Assembly: GCF_004307455.1 (NCBI RefSeq)
Contig: NZ_SEWX01000003.1
Span: 62,001-126,000, forward strand
Direction: 5' to 3'
Length of the DNA stretch: 64,000 bases
Origin: Aquirufa nivalisilvae
GTDB taxonomy: Bacteria; Bacteroidota; Bacteroidia; Cytophagales; Spirosomataceae
Below are positions 8,928 to 17,540 of the stretch, one piece after another; positions within the stretch are counted from its first letter, which is position 1; the number at the start of each line of letters is the position of its first letter. The notes under the pieces are model-generated. The model saw nothing but the letters and a program-made list of their open reading frames with translations. It was not told the origin of the DNA and did no database searches. Both the position numbers and the translations under genes were made by a program.

Positions 8928-8935
8928 TATCTTTG
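8928..8935 (+). promoter_or_regulatory. -7 promoter box for the GH20 gene
   Basis: TATCTTTG matches TAnnTTTG exactly. Transcription would begin near 8942, which supports the start codon at 8961 over an earlier in-frame ATG at 8862. A clear -33 TTG is absent (TTTTC at about that distance). Confidence 0.5.
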
Positions 8936-8960
8936 CTTCCTTCCAACCAACCTATTCATT

Positions 8961-10565
8961 ATGAAATCATTCTTTTGGGGCCTTTGCGCCTTAATTCTTT
9001 GCTTTAATTTACAAGCCCAAGAATCATATCAGTTAATTCCCAAGCCAGCTAAATTGACTCCTGTACCGGGGAAATTCCTTTTTCAAAAAAACACGGTCAT
9101 AACTTTAAGTACACAGGATGAAAGTTTCAATGCTGTGGCAACCATGTTGAAAGATCAAATCAGTTTATCTTCAGGTCTAAATCTTGCAATTAAGTCAGGA
9201 TCAGCTAGCTCAAAAGGTATAGTTTTTGTTCAAAATGCAAGTTTAGGAGATGAAGCATATCGATTAAACATTTCGACAAAAAAGATTGAAATTCAAGCTA
9301 AATCGGGGAAAGGCGCATTTTATGCTTTACAAACATTATTTCAGTTGATGCCTGCCCAAATTTATTCGAATGTCACTTCAAGCAATGAATTGACAGCACT
9401 AGCTTGTCAGATTGAAGATGCTCCACGTTTTTCTTATCGCGGAATGATGTTGGATGTTGGCCGTTATTATTTTCCTGTGAGCTTTATCAAACGTTTTTTG
9501 GATTTGATGGCCGTATATAAATTAAATACTTTTCATTGGCATTTAACGGAAGATCAAGGATGGAGAATTGAAATTAAAAAATACCCCTTGTTAACGAGTG
9601 TAAGCTCTGTTCGTAAGGAGACGATGGTAGGTCATTATCGAGATCAAAAATTTGATAATAAACCTTATGGCGGTTTTTATACTCAAGATGAAATCAAGGA
9701 AGTAATTGCCTATGCCTCGAAAAAATTCATTACGATTATCCCCGAAATTGAAATGCCAGGTCATTCTCAAGCGGTATTGGCAGCATACCCTGAATTAGGT
9801 TGTAACCCTGACAAAATATATCAAGTCGCTACTAAATGGGGAATATCAGAAGATGTATTGTGCCCAAGAGAAGAGACTTTTACATTTATGGAAAATGTCT
9901 TGACGGAGGTAATGGCTTTATTTCCAGGTCAATATATCCACATTGGAGGAGACGAGTGCCCTAAGAAACAATGGAAGGAGAGTCGTTTTTGCCAAGATCT
10001 AATCAAAAAATTAGGATTGAAAGATGAGCATGAGTTGCAAAGCTATTTTATTCGTCGAATCGACAAATTCGTTACTTCCAAAGGCAAGAAATTATTAGGT
10101 TGGGATGAAATTTTAGAAGGGGGATTGTCTCCAAATGCCATGGTAATGTCATGGAGAGGAACCAAAGGAGGCATTGAAGCAGCCAAACAAAATCACGATG
10201 TAGTGATGTCGCCTAATAGTTTTTTCTATTTAGACTATTATCAAGCTGATCCTAAGACTCAGCCTTTAGCTATTGGTGGAAACTTAACTTTAGCTAAATC
10301 TTACTCTTTTGAACCCGATCTTCCAGAATTGACAGCAGAGGAAGCCAAGCATATTGTAGGTATTCAGGCAAACGTATGGACTGAATATATTAGCACTCCT
10401 GCTTATGCGGAATATATGACATTCCCAAGGGCTTTGGCCTTATCTGAAATTTCTTGGTCTCCAAAACAGCCAAAAGATTACGATGATTTTCTTCGCAGAG
10501 TAAAGGGGATATTACCGGGTATGGATGCGCTTAAAATCAATTATTGTCCTGTGGGATTGAAATAA
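8961..10565 (+). CDS. Beta-N-acetylhexosaminidase (GH20)
   Basis: A 534-residue secreted enzyme with a signal peptide (about 1-20, ending LQAQ), an N-terminal GH20b domain (about 22-150) and the GH20 TIM barrel. The catalytic pair Asp331-Glu332 lies in HIGGDECPKKQW; FHWHLTEDQGWR and PEIEMPGHSQA are conserved barrel motifs. It removes terminal beta-linked GlcNAc or GalNAc by substrate-assisted catalysis. Length is normal for a single-domain family member. It is transcribed alone and ends at a convergent spacer containing a palindromic repeat. Together with the double sulfatase it suggests feeding on sulfated amino-sugar glycans. Confidence 0.93.
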   Translation: MKSFFWGLCALILCFNLQAQESYQLIPKPAKLTPVPGKFLFQKNTVITLSTQDESFNAVATMLKDQISLSSGLNLAIKSGSASSKGIVFVQNASLGDEAYRLNISTKKIEIQAKSGKGAFYALQTLFQLMPAQIYSNVTSSNELTALACQIEDAPRFSYRGMMLDVGRYYFPVSFIKRFLDLMAVYKLNTFHWHLTEDQGWRIEIKKYPLLTSVSSVRKETMVGHYRDQKFDNKPYGGFYTQDEIKEVIAYASKKFITIIPEIEMPGHSQAVLAAYPELGCNPDKIYQVATKWGISEDVLCPREETFTFMENVLTEVMALFPGQYIHIGGDECPKKQWKESRFCQDLIKKLGLKDEHELQSYFIRRIDKFVTSKGKKLLGWDEILEGGLSPNAMVMSWRGTKGGIEAAKQNHDVVMSPNSFFYLDYYQADPKTQPLAIGGNLTLAKSYSFEPDLPELTAEEAKHIVGIQANVWTEYISTPAYAEYMTFPRALALSEISWSPKQPKDYDDFLRRVKGILPGMDALKINYCPVGLK

Positions 10566-10574
10566 TTAAAAATT

Positions 10575-10673
10575 GTTGGTTTTTTCCTAAACGTCGTCAA
10601 GGTTCCAAACCTTGCCGACGTTGATTTTTTATAGGTCCTGATTTTTTTTCATTCAAAAAACCAACGAATGAAA
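10575..10673. repeat. Nested inverted repeats containing palindromic repeat copy 2
   Basis: The inner element is AACGTCGTCAAGGTT (10590-10604), a 3-base loop and AACCTTGCCGACGTT (10608-10622), one mismatch from perfect. Around it GTTGGTTTTTT (10575-10585) pairs with AAAAAACCAAC (10655-10665). A third option pairs TTTCATTC (10647-10654) with GAATGAAA (10666-10673). The block separates convergent genes and probably ends transcription in both directions. Confidence 0.75.
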
Positions 10674-10692
10674 TCTGACATTTATTTCTCAA

Positions 10693-13536
10693 TTAATTGA
10701 TAATCTCCCAATCTGGAATTTTTGCTGAACGATGTTCGCGTTGGAGGATGGCATCCAGCTGAGGAATTAATTCAGGGTGTTGATCTGCTACATTATTCTT
10801 TTCAAACGGATCTTTTTCTAAATCATAAATCTCCCATGGAGCTTGCTTATTTTTCTTTAAGTTGGATTTAACCCCTTTCCATTGTTGAATTCGAATAGCG
10901 ACTTGACCTGTCTTTTCTGGAAATTCAAAATAGATGAAAGGCCTCTGTTTCTGTTCTCCTTTCTTTAAGATACTGGGTAAAAATGAGATTCCATCGGTAT
11001 CAGCAACTTGTTGACCTGTTAATTCTGCCAAAGTAGCCATCATATCATATTGAACAGATGGGAGTGCATTAATCTGACCTCCAGGAATTACTCCTGGCCA
11101 AGCAACAATCAAAGGTTCTCGAATTCCACCTTCATATACATCTTGTTTACGCCCCCTTAAACCAGCAGTGCTTTGGAAGAATTCAGTATCCACTCCACCT
11201 ACATCAAATGTGGCTCCATTATCAGAAGAGAAAAATACGATGGTCTGACTATCAATTTTATGTTTTTTCAAGGCCTCTATGAGTCGACCTACTTGAGTAT
11301 CTAAATAACTTATCATGCCAGCATAGGTGGCCCTTGGATGGGCAGTGGGCGTATATCCTTTTTTACCTAAATAGGCACTATCTGGGAAAGCTCCCAAGTA
11401 TGGCTTGACGGCTTCATCAGGTGCTTGTAATGACAAATGAGGTAGAGGTAACGGTAAATAGAGAAAGAATGGACGGTGTTTGTTTTTTTCAACAAAGTTC
11501 AATGCTTTGTCCATCATTTTATCCACCACATATTCTTTCCCTTGAAACTGCTTGAAATCAACATCTGCTGGAGCTCCTTTTCCTTGAAATTGGTGAACCT
11601 GGATGAATTTATTGTTCAGCGTATCCCATTTTCCATTCTCCCATAAATGAGTGGTATAATAATTGTGAGCTTGTTTTTGATCCAATAACCCATAAAAATA
11701 GTCAAAACCATGAGCATTGGGATTCCCCGTTCCATTGGCCATTCCTAATCCCCATTTACCGATAGCTGCCGTTTGATAACCCGCGTTTTTCATCAAAGTT
11801 CCAATGGTAAAAGTATTGGCTTCCAAAGGCATTTGACCTCTTTCTGTTTCATCTGTAAAACCTCCTAATTCATGATTTCCTCGGATTTGGGAATGGCCAG
11901 CATGTTTACCCGTTAGTAACATGCATCGTGCAGGCGCACATACAGGTGCGGAAGTATAATGCTGGGTAAATTTAATTCCTTGTTTAGCTAAGGCATCTAA
12001 ATAAGGTGTTTTAATGATTTTTTGACCATAGGCACCTAATTCACCATATCCTAAATCATCCGCATAAATGTAAACCACATTGGGCTTTTTGAGATGACCA
12101 ATTTCCCGATTTTCTTTTCCTTTTTTTTGTGTTAAATCATCTCCTAACTCCTCACGTGCCAGAACTGCCAAAAGTAAAAGTTCTTTTACTTTTTCTGGAT
12201 ATTTTGCTTGTACATCATAGCGTTCTCCTGGATCTCTTCTTAAATCATACAGGCCTTGAAGGATAGAAGCATTTTCATTCACTTGACCCGCTAAGCCATC
12301 ATTGGCAGGAAGGAAACCTTCATAAGTTCTTCCAGGATGAGGTAAAACCAATTTCCAATCCCCTTTTCTGACAGCCTCTAAGTTGTTTTTGCGGTAATAA
12401 TATAGAAAATCTTTCCTAGGCTCAGCTTGCTTGTCACCTTGTAATATTGGCCAAATACTTACCCCATCAATCTTCTTTTTAGGAAGTTTAGCATGTGTCA
12501 CTTGAACGATGGTGGGCAGCACATCAATCGCAGCTGCCAATTTGTTGGAAATTTGACCAGCCTGAATTTTTCCTTTCCAATAGGCAATGAAAGGGACTCT
12601 TTGTCCACCTTCAAACGAAGTGCCTTTCCCTTCTCTAAGTCCATTCGTGGAACCTGCATGATTTCCATAATTTATCCAAGGACCATTGTCGCTGGTGAAA
12701 ATGACTAAGGTATTTTCTTCCAAATGATTTTTTTTCAAGGTGTTGATAATTTCACCGATCGACCAATCCACTTCCATCATCATGTCTCCATAAAGTCCTT
12801 GTTTGCTTTTTCCTTGAAAAGCTGGAGATGCCGCAATAGGAACATGGGGCATGGAATGAGGTAAATAAACAAAAAATGGCTTGTTTTTATTTTTCTCAAT
12901 GAATTGTACCGAACGCTGCGTCAAAACCCGAGTGATTTGTTCTTGATCTTTTAGATTTCTCAAATAGATACTAGGTTCATTTCCATCATAAATGGAAAGT
13001 ATGGGCAAGTCTTGCTTATAAGCTCCTGGTTTTGTGATTGGATTTCCTTCTAAATCCACTGGCCACATATCGTTGGAATAGGGAATACCTACATATTCAT
13101 CAAAGCCTTGTTGCTTAGGTAAAAACTCTTTTTTATCTCCCAAATGCCATTTCCCAAACATCCCAGTTGCATAACCTTGATCTTTCAAAATTTCAGCAAT
13201 GGTCTCTTCATCAGGATTTAGGCCAACTGGGGAGTTGGGGAATAAAGCCCCTGATATCCCCACACGATTGGGATAGCACCCTGTTAAAATACCTGCGCGA
13301 GAGGCACTACATACAGCCTGAGCAGATAGATAATTGGTAAATCGAATGCCTTGATTAGCCAATTTATCAATGTTGGGCGTTTCATATTGGAGGGCACCAT
13401 AGCAACTCAAATCTCCATAACCCAAATCATCCATCAGAACTAATATGACGTTCGGTCTTTTGAACTTAGTGGCTTGGGAAAAACTACTAAATGTGCTAAA
13501 AAGGACGACAAAAGTAAATAGCGTGATCTTCTTCAT
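10693..13536 (-). CDS. Tandem (double) secreted sulfatase
   Basis: A 947-residue protein with a signal peptide (about 1-21) and two complete sulfatase domains joined head to tail: about 26-465 and 483-940. Each has the metal-binding start (VLMDDLGYGDLSCYG at 33 and IYADDLGYGELGAYG at 490) and a formylglycine motif: CSASR at 76-80 in the first (C-x-A-x-R form) and CAPAR at 533-537 in the second (canonical C-x-P-x-R). Further active-site blocks GMFGKWHLG/AAIGKWGLG and FTSDNGPW/FSSDNGAT are present in both. Each half could cleave a different sulfate ester. Maturation needs formylglycine, and a matching enzyme is encoded at 17541. Most family members have one domain. Confidence 0.93.
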   Translation of the reverse strand: MKKITLFTFVVLFSTFSSFSQATKFKRPNVILVLMDDLGYGDLSCYGALQYETPNIDKLANQGIRFTNYLSAQAVCSASRAGILTGCYPNRVGISGALFPNSPVGLNPDEETIAEILKDQGYATGMFGKWHLGDKKEFLPKQQGFDEYVGIPYSNDMWPVDLEGNPITKPGAYKQDLPILSIYDGNEPSIYLRNLKDQEQITRVLTQRSVQFIEKNKNKPFFVYLPHSMPHVPIAASPAFQGKSKQGLYGDMMMEVDWSIGEIINTLKKNHLEENTLVIFTSDNGPWINYGNHAGSTNGLREGKGTSFEGGQRVPFIAYWKGKIQAGQISNKLAAAIDVLPTIVQVTHAKLPKKKIDGVSIWPILQGDKQAEPRKDFLYYYRKNNLEAVRKGDWKLVLPHPGRTYEGFLPANDGLAGQVNENASILQGLYDLRRDPGERYDVQAKYPEKVKELLLLAVLAREELGDDLTQKKGKENREIGHLKKPNVVYIYADDLGYGELGAYGQKIIKTPYLDALAKQGIKFTQHYTSAPVCAPARCMLLTGKHAGHSQIRGNHELGGFTDETERGQMPLEANTFTIGTLMKNAGYQTAAIGKWGLGMANGTGNPNAHGFDYFYGLLDQKQAHNYYTTHLWENGKWDTLNNKFIQVHQFQGKGAPADVDFKQFQGKEYVVDKMMDKALNFVEKNKHRPFFLYLPLPLPHLSLQAPDEAVKPYLGAFPDSAYLGKKGYTPTAHPRATYAGMISYLDTQVGRLIEALKKHKIDSQTIVFFSSDNGATFDVGGVDTEFFQSTAGLRGRKQDVYEGGIREPLIVAWPGVIPGGQINALPSVQYDMMATLAELTGQQVADTDGISFLPSILKKGEQKQRPFIYFEFPEKTGQVAIRIQQWKGVKSNLKKNKQAPWEIYDLEKDPFEKNNVADQHPELIPQLDAILQREHRSAKIPDWEIIN

Positions 13537-13633
13537 AAACTAGGTTTAGTTTCCGAATTTAAGCAATACTATTTGATAATGCATCGTGTTGATACTCGTG
13601 TAGAATCCAAAGAAATTTCTAGAGCTAATCAAT

Positions 13634-13681
13634 CAAACATGGCTAAGCAGAAGAGGGAGCTCAAAAGCTTAGCCATGTTTG
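13634..13681 (-). terminator. Hairpin after the tri-haem lipoprotein gene
   Basis: CAAACATGGCTAAGC (13634-13648) and GCTTAGCCATGTTTG (13667-13681) make a perfect 15-bp stem with an 18-base loop. It lies 19 bases beyond the stop at 13700 and before the sulfatase start at 13536. No long T run follows, so termination or RNA 3'-end protection are both possible. Confidence 0.6.
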
Positions 13682-13699
13682 GAATGCAATTAAAGAATA

Positions 13700-14782
13700 C
13701 TAATTGTTCAATGCGCCCGCATCGATCCAGGACTTAATCTGGCTGATTTCACAACTAGTGATTTTGGTGGAGGCATTTGGCATAGGAATAAACCCAGTTG
13801 AGTGATTTACAGACCCATATAGCTTTCCGTTACTAACAACTTTCAGGACATTGGCATGTGTGCTTAGATCAATACCTCCTGATGCCGCAGCGCCACTATG
13901 GCAACCTAGGCAATTGGTTTTTAAGATGCTTTGAATCGTTGTAGAAAAACTAACATTCGTTGTTATGCAAGCACTGCCGCTAGGCTCACATGAATTATTG
14001 AGCGCACCTTGTTTAATCCAGTTGAAAATAGCCGTCTTTGTTTCTGTACTTAGCGCCGCCATGGGTGGAACAGGCATACGCTCATTATCTGTCCGAATGA
14101 TGCTTTTGTACAATTTACTGTTGCTTGGGTCACCGGCTTTGATAACCTTGATGATATTTGTATAATCAGTTAATTGAACACCTTCTTTTTTACTTATGGC
14201 ATCATGGCAACCACTCATGGCACAATTGGAAATAATGACAGGAAGAATTTTTTGTTGAAAATAAACCAAATTAGGATCACAGGTCACCGCTGGCGGTGTT
14301 ACGGGAGGTTCGGTTGGAGTAACAGTAACCACTGGATTTATTGGATTGGTAGGATTCAAATTGACCAAAATGCTTCCAGCAGGGTAGGAGCCAATAATCC
14401 ACTTTTTGATCGTGCTTACATCACATTTGGACAAAGTCGTGGAGGCATTAGGCATAGGAGAATAGCCAATAGCATGAGTAAGTGAACCATATAATTTGCC
14501 ATTTTTTATATAAGGTACAATTTTGTCATAACTACTAAAGTCTGCACCTCCTGATATAATGGCTCCACTGTGGCAAGAAGTACAATTATATTGGAGTATG
14601 GGCCAAACCGATTTGTCAAAGGTGATGGTATTGGTATCGCAAGTAGAGGTGGAATAAGGTAATTCTACCCCCATATTATTCTCAGTACCTGTTGCAGCAG
14701 CAGGTAAAGGACTGTTTTTATCACCTATGCAAGCCGCCAGAAATAAGGTGACTAAGGTTATTACAAGGAACTTAAATTTCAT
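13700..14782 (-). CDS. Three-domain c-type haem lipoprotein
   Basis: A 360-residue lipoprotein (lipobox LAAC near residue 18) with three repeated cytochrome-like domains. Haem sites in order are CTSCH, CAMSGCH (an unusual C-x4-C-H form) and CLGCH. Domains 1 and 3 are close copies of each other, sharing SGGxDxS, NGKLYGS and PMPNAST, where the Met is a likely distal haem ligand; domain 2 has RMPVPPM instead. A Pro/Thr-rich linker separates domains 1 and 2. It resembles planctomycete-type PSCyt1 domains. It begins immediately after the YceI gene stop, so it is cotranscribed. The role is probably extracytoplasmic electron transfer, partner unknown. Confidence 0.8.
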   Translation of the reverse strand: MKFKFLVITLVTLFLAACIGDKNSPLPAAATGTENNMGVELPYSTSTCDTNTITFDKSVWPILQYNCTSCHSGAIISGGADFSSYDKIVPYIKNGKLYGSLTHAIGYSPMPNASTTLSKCDVSTIKKWIIGSYPAGSILVNLNPTNPINPVVTVTPTEPPVTPPAVTCDPNLVYFQQKILPVIISNCAMSGCHDAISKKEGVQLTDYTNIIKVIKAGDPSNSKLYKSIIRTDNERMPVPPMAALSTETKTAIFNWIKQGALNNSCEPSGSACITTNVSFSTTIQSILKTNCLGCHSGAAASGGIDLSTHANVLKVVSNGKLYGSVNHSTGFIPMPNASTKITSCEISQIKSWIDAGALNN

Positions 14783-15334
14783 TTATTTCATTTGGCCAAA
14801 CTGAATTTTACTTTTTACTTCTATGACTTCCGCAATTTTGGCAAATACAATTTTGGGAATATCAATCTGATAATCTTGCAAACGAATATCAAACTGGCTA
14901 TTCAATTGTAATTGGCTTCCATCCGAAACAATGGTTCCTTTGATTTCTATGGGTTTAGAAACACCATGGATCGTTGCAGTTCCTGAAGCTGTTACTGGAT
15001 AGGTACCAGCTTTTTTTAGGTCAACAGCTTCTTTGATTTTTCCTTTAAAGCTAGCCATGGGGTATTTCTCACTTTCCAAATAATTCTCATTAAAGTGTTC
15101 TTGCATGAGTTTATTGGGGAAAACAAAAGAAGTAATCCGCATTTGAACAGCGATTTCATTGGTAGCGGAATTGATTATGCTATTGACTGTTTTAGATACG
15201 GCTTCAATGTTTTCTAAAGGTGTTTTAGAGAAAAATGAAATCTCACCATTCTGAGCTTGATACAATTGAGCTTGGGCGGTATGAAATACTGCCATAGTGC
15301 TCATGAGCAAGGTTACTATGAATAAACGTTTCAT
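14783..15334 (-). CDS. YceI-family periplasmic protein
   Basis: A 183-residue protein with a signal peptide (about 1-23, ending TAQAQ) and a YceI-like lipocalin domain: NGEISFFSKTPLENIEAVSK at the start, YPMASFKGKIKEAVDL in the middle and GTATIHGVSKPIEIKGTI later. YceI proteins hold isoprenoid lipids or quinone-like molecules in a hydrophobic barrel. The start at 15334 is chosen over an ATG at 15460 because the latter would run 119 bases into the preceding gene and lacks a signal peptide. Its gene sits 7 bases after the DUF5777 barrel gene and abuts the haem lipoprotein gene. Confidence 0.88.
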   Translation of the reverse strand: MKRLFIVTLLMSTMAVFHTAQAQLYQAQNGEISFFSKTPLENIEAVSKTVNSIINSATNEIAVQMRITSFVFPNKLMQEHFNENYLESEKYPMASFKGKIKEAVDLKKAGTYPVTASGTATIHGVSKPIEIKGTIVSDGSQLQLNSQFDIRLQDYQIDIPKIVFAKIAEVIEVKSKIQFGQMK

Positions 15335-15341
15335 AAAGGGT

Positions 15342-16277
15342 TTATTTATGTGTTTTTTTTGCTTCTGGGTCAAAACTGAAAGTCCTTGCGATATTGAATC
15401 CATAAAAAATGTCACCATTGTCCCAAGTACCTGTAGTTTGGCCAATAAAATGTTTTTCAATCATGCCTCTGGAGTTAGAGAAATGCAATTGAAATACGTG
15501 TCCTCCCGTTTCAATATCAAAGCCCAAGGCAAAAGAATCATGATAGGGGTATACTTCACCTGATTTAGCTAGGTAAGCATTCTTATCCACCAAGTTTTTG
15601 TAATACTCAGCTGATAAACTTAAGCGGTTACTTAATTTAAAGCGGCCTCCAAATCCAATAGAAGCAATGTCATTGGCATGAAATGTTGACTCACTTAGAT
15701 TGTTATGCAAAATGGTGGGCATAACTTGTAAAGATAGCTTTTCATTCATCTTTCGAGCTATTAATACTTGACCCACATAACTTTGTCGCTGCTGGTTATT
15801 GTAAAATCGCATCAGTGTTCCACTTGGCATAGTATAACCTGTTGGCATGGAATTGATCGTCAAACTTCCATATGCAGCAACACTGACAGGCATTTGGTTG
15901 GACTGCCTAAGAATCTTGTATTTGGTATAAAAGTCATAGGTTTTTTCAATGGAGGATCTACCTGCCCCTAGTAGCCATTGATCTGTGATACCATATTCAA
16001 GACCTAATCGAATTCGTGCCTCATCTAATCCAAAAAAGTTTTCTAAAAATCCAGAATTGACAGCCCCAAAGCGGTGAGATATCCAAAAGTTCAGATGCTT
16101 CTTGGCAACCGTTTCAATGGTTTGACCATTAATTAAGCGCGAACCTTTGAAAGTCGCCTGAGTATATACTTTATCTTTAGACGATTCTTTGTCCAACATA
16201 GCCATCAAATCATCTTGGGCCATAGTGGTATAACCCATACCACTTAAGAAGAGCAGTAGGAAGGATATTTTCTTCAT
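15342..16277 (-). CDS. DUF5777-family outer-membrane beta-barrel protein
   Basis: A 311-residue protein with a signal peptide (about 1-20, ending TMAQ). The body is a run of alternating amphipathic beta strands, ends in a strand typical of outer-membrane barrels, and carries the family-like stretches LNFWISHRFGAVNSGF and ITDQWLLGAGRSSIEKTYDF. Members of this Bacteroidota family have no established function and are often found beside YceI and haem proteins. It follows the first Rieske gene by 12 bases and precedes YceI by 7, inside one operon. It could be an outer-membrane anchor or pore for the redox proteins around it; that is inference. Confidence 0.75.
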   Translation of the reverse strand: MKKISFLLLFLSGMGYTTMAQDDLMAMLDKESSKDKVYTQATFKGSRLINGQTIETVAKKHLNFWISHRFGAVNSGFLENFFGLDEARIRLGLEYGITDQWLLGAGRSSIEKTYDFYTKYKILRQSNQMPVSVAAYGSLTINSMPTGYTMPSGTLMRFYNNQQRQSYVGQVLIARKMNEKLSLQVMPTILHNNLSESTFHANDIASIGFGGRFKLSNRLSLSAEYYKNLVDKNAYLAKSGEVYPYHDSFALGFDIETGGHVFQLHFSNSRGMIEKHFIGQTTGTWDNGDIFYGFNIARTFSFDPEAKKTHK

Positions 16278-16289
16278 AAGTATGTTATT

Positions 16290-16751
16290 TTAAGAGAATA
16301 CTCTCAGGTTAGTGCCCGTTAAGGCTGTTTTATAAGTAGTTAAACCTCGCGCACCTTCAGCATTCAAGCCTTTACCGTTAATGTCATACATGGCGCCATG
16401 TACAGAACAATTAAAGCCACCATTTGCATAGCTTACTGCTACATTTCCCTCATGGGAGCAAACTTGAGTCACTGCCGAAAAGGTGGTTGAGTTGACACGA
16501 ACTACCACGATTTGATTGACAATGACAAAACCATCAGGATTATTCAATTTCGAATAATCAGTTTTGGTTAGGTCTAAAGTAAAGTCGACACCCGTAGCTG
16601 GAGTACCTGCTTTTACGTTAGAGGAAGGCGTAACATTTTCTTCTTTTGAACAGGAACTAAGGCCAGAAGCTGCACAGTAAACAGCTAGAAGAGAGGCTCC
16701 TTTGAAGCCCATTGACTTCAAGAATTCATTTCGGTTAAGATTGGTTTTCAT
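16290..16751 (-). CDS. Rieske [2Fe-2S] protein, exported (copy 1)
   Basis: A 153-residue protein with an N-terminal export segment containing a degenerate Tat-like motif (NRNEFLK) and a possible lipobox cysteine at C34. The Rieske site is complete: C98-S-H100 and C115-S-V-H118, holding one 2Fe-2S cluster by two Cys and two His. The domain is small, without a bc1-type transmembrane anchor or the usual disulphide cysteines, so it is closer to soluble ferredoxin-like Rieske proteins. It heads the DUF5777-YceI-haem operon and has a close paralogue 89 bases upstream. Likely an electron carrier on the outer side of a membrane. Confidence 0.85.
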   Translation of the reverse strand: MKTNLNRNEFLKSMGFKGASLLAVYCAASGLSSCSKEENVTPSSNVKAGTPATGVDFTLDLTKTDYSKLNNPDGFVIVNQIVVVRVNSTTFSAVTQVCSHEGNVAVSYANGGFNCSVHGAMYDINGKGLNAEGARGLTTYKTALTGTNLRVFS

Positions 16752-16840
16752 ATTTATTATAGAACATTAAGGGTTATTAAACGGTTAATGTTAAACAATC
16801 TTTTTGAAAATCAATATTATATCCTAGTAAAATTATAGAA

Positions 16841-17275
16841 TTAGGAGTAAACTCTCAGCGAATTTCCAGTTAGCGTTGTTTTATAAGTAGTTAAGCCTCT
16901 GCTTCCATTGGCATTTAATCCTTTTCCGCTAGTGTCATACGTAGCACCGTGTTCAGGACAATAAAATCCACCGCCACTGTAGATGACGGCCGCTCTTCCT
17001 TCATGAGAACAAATTTGAGTCACTGCTGCAAATGCCGTACTTGAAACTCTAGCTATTACGATGTTTTGTGTAATAACGTAAGAACCGACTGTATTAAGTT
17101 TGGAATAGGCTGCCTGACTTAAATCCAGTGTGAAATCTGCCGAAGAGGAAGGGGTAATACCTGTTTCATTTTTACATGAACTCACCGCAGATGCACCGCA
17201 ATACACAGCTACTAATGATGCTCCTTTTAATCCAAGGGATTTTAGGAATTCATGTCGTTTGATTTTTTCAGACAT
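16841..17275 (-). CDS. Rieske [2Fe-2S] protein, exported (copy 2)
   Basis: A 144-residue paralogue of the adjacent gene, with the same architecture. The N-terminus has KRHEFLKSLGLKGASL, a KR variant of a Tat motif, followed by a cysteine likely to be lipid-modified. Cluster ligands are in CSHEG and CPEHG. The start at 17275 is preferred to 17308 because it puts the Tat-like motif at the expected position. The two copies share sequence through to the end (GLTTYKT and LRV), so they arose by tandem duplication and kept all cluster ligands. It is divergent from the formylglycine-generating enzyme gene. Confidence 0.85.
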   Translation of the reverse strand: MSEKIKRHEFLKSLGLKGASLVAVYCGASAVSSCKNETGITPSSSADFTLDLSQAAYSKLNTVGSYVITQNIVIARVSSTAFAAVTQICSHEGRAAVIYSGGGFYCPEHGATYDTSGKGLNANGSRGLTTYKTTLTGNSLRVYS

Positions 17276-17540
17276 AGATGATGTTTTAAAGTATGTAAAA
17301 CTAAGCAATCAAACGATTGTTTTTTCTGATCAATATCAGCATATTGTTATATTTAGATGAAGTATATCAACATGGCTATCAATCGACTATTTTAGTCGAT
17401 TATAAATCGAAATTAATTTTACCATTTGGGATTAATCGAATTGAACTACCTGCAATTCAATTAAATTTTAATGGTAACTTGTCCGAGTTTAGGTGAATTT
17501 TTATGAATATGAGCCCCAAGCTTTGTTCGCTAGTATATAT

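Noticed and set aside
14174-14485. Plus-strand 103-codon frame opposite the tri-haem gene
   Set aside because: Antisense shadow: no signal, domain or start context, and the minus-strand gene is clearly coding with three haem motifs.
16760-16840. Partial inverted repeat between the two Rieske genes
   Set aside because: Arms of about eight bases with AT-only content, expected by chance in this DNA.
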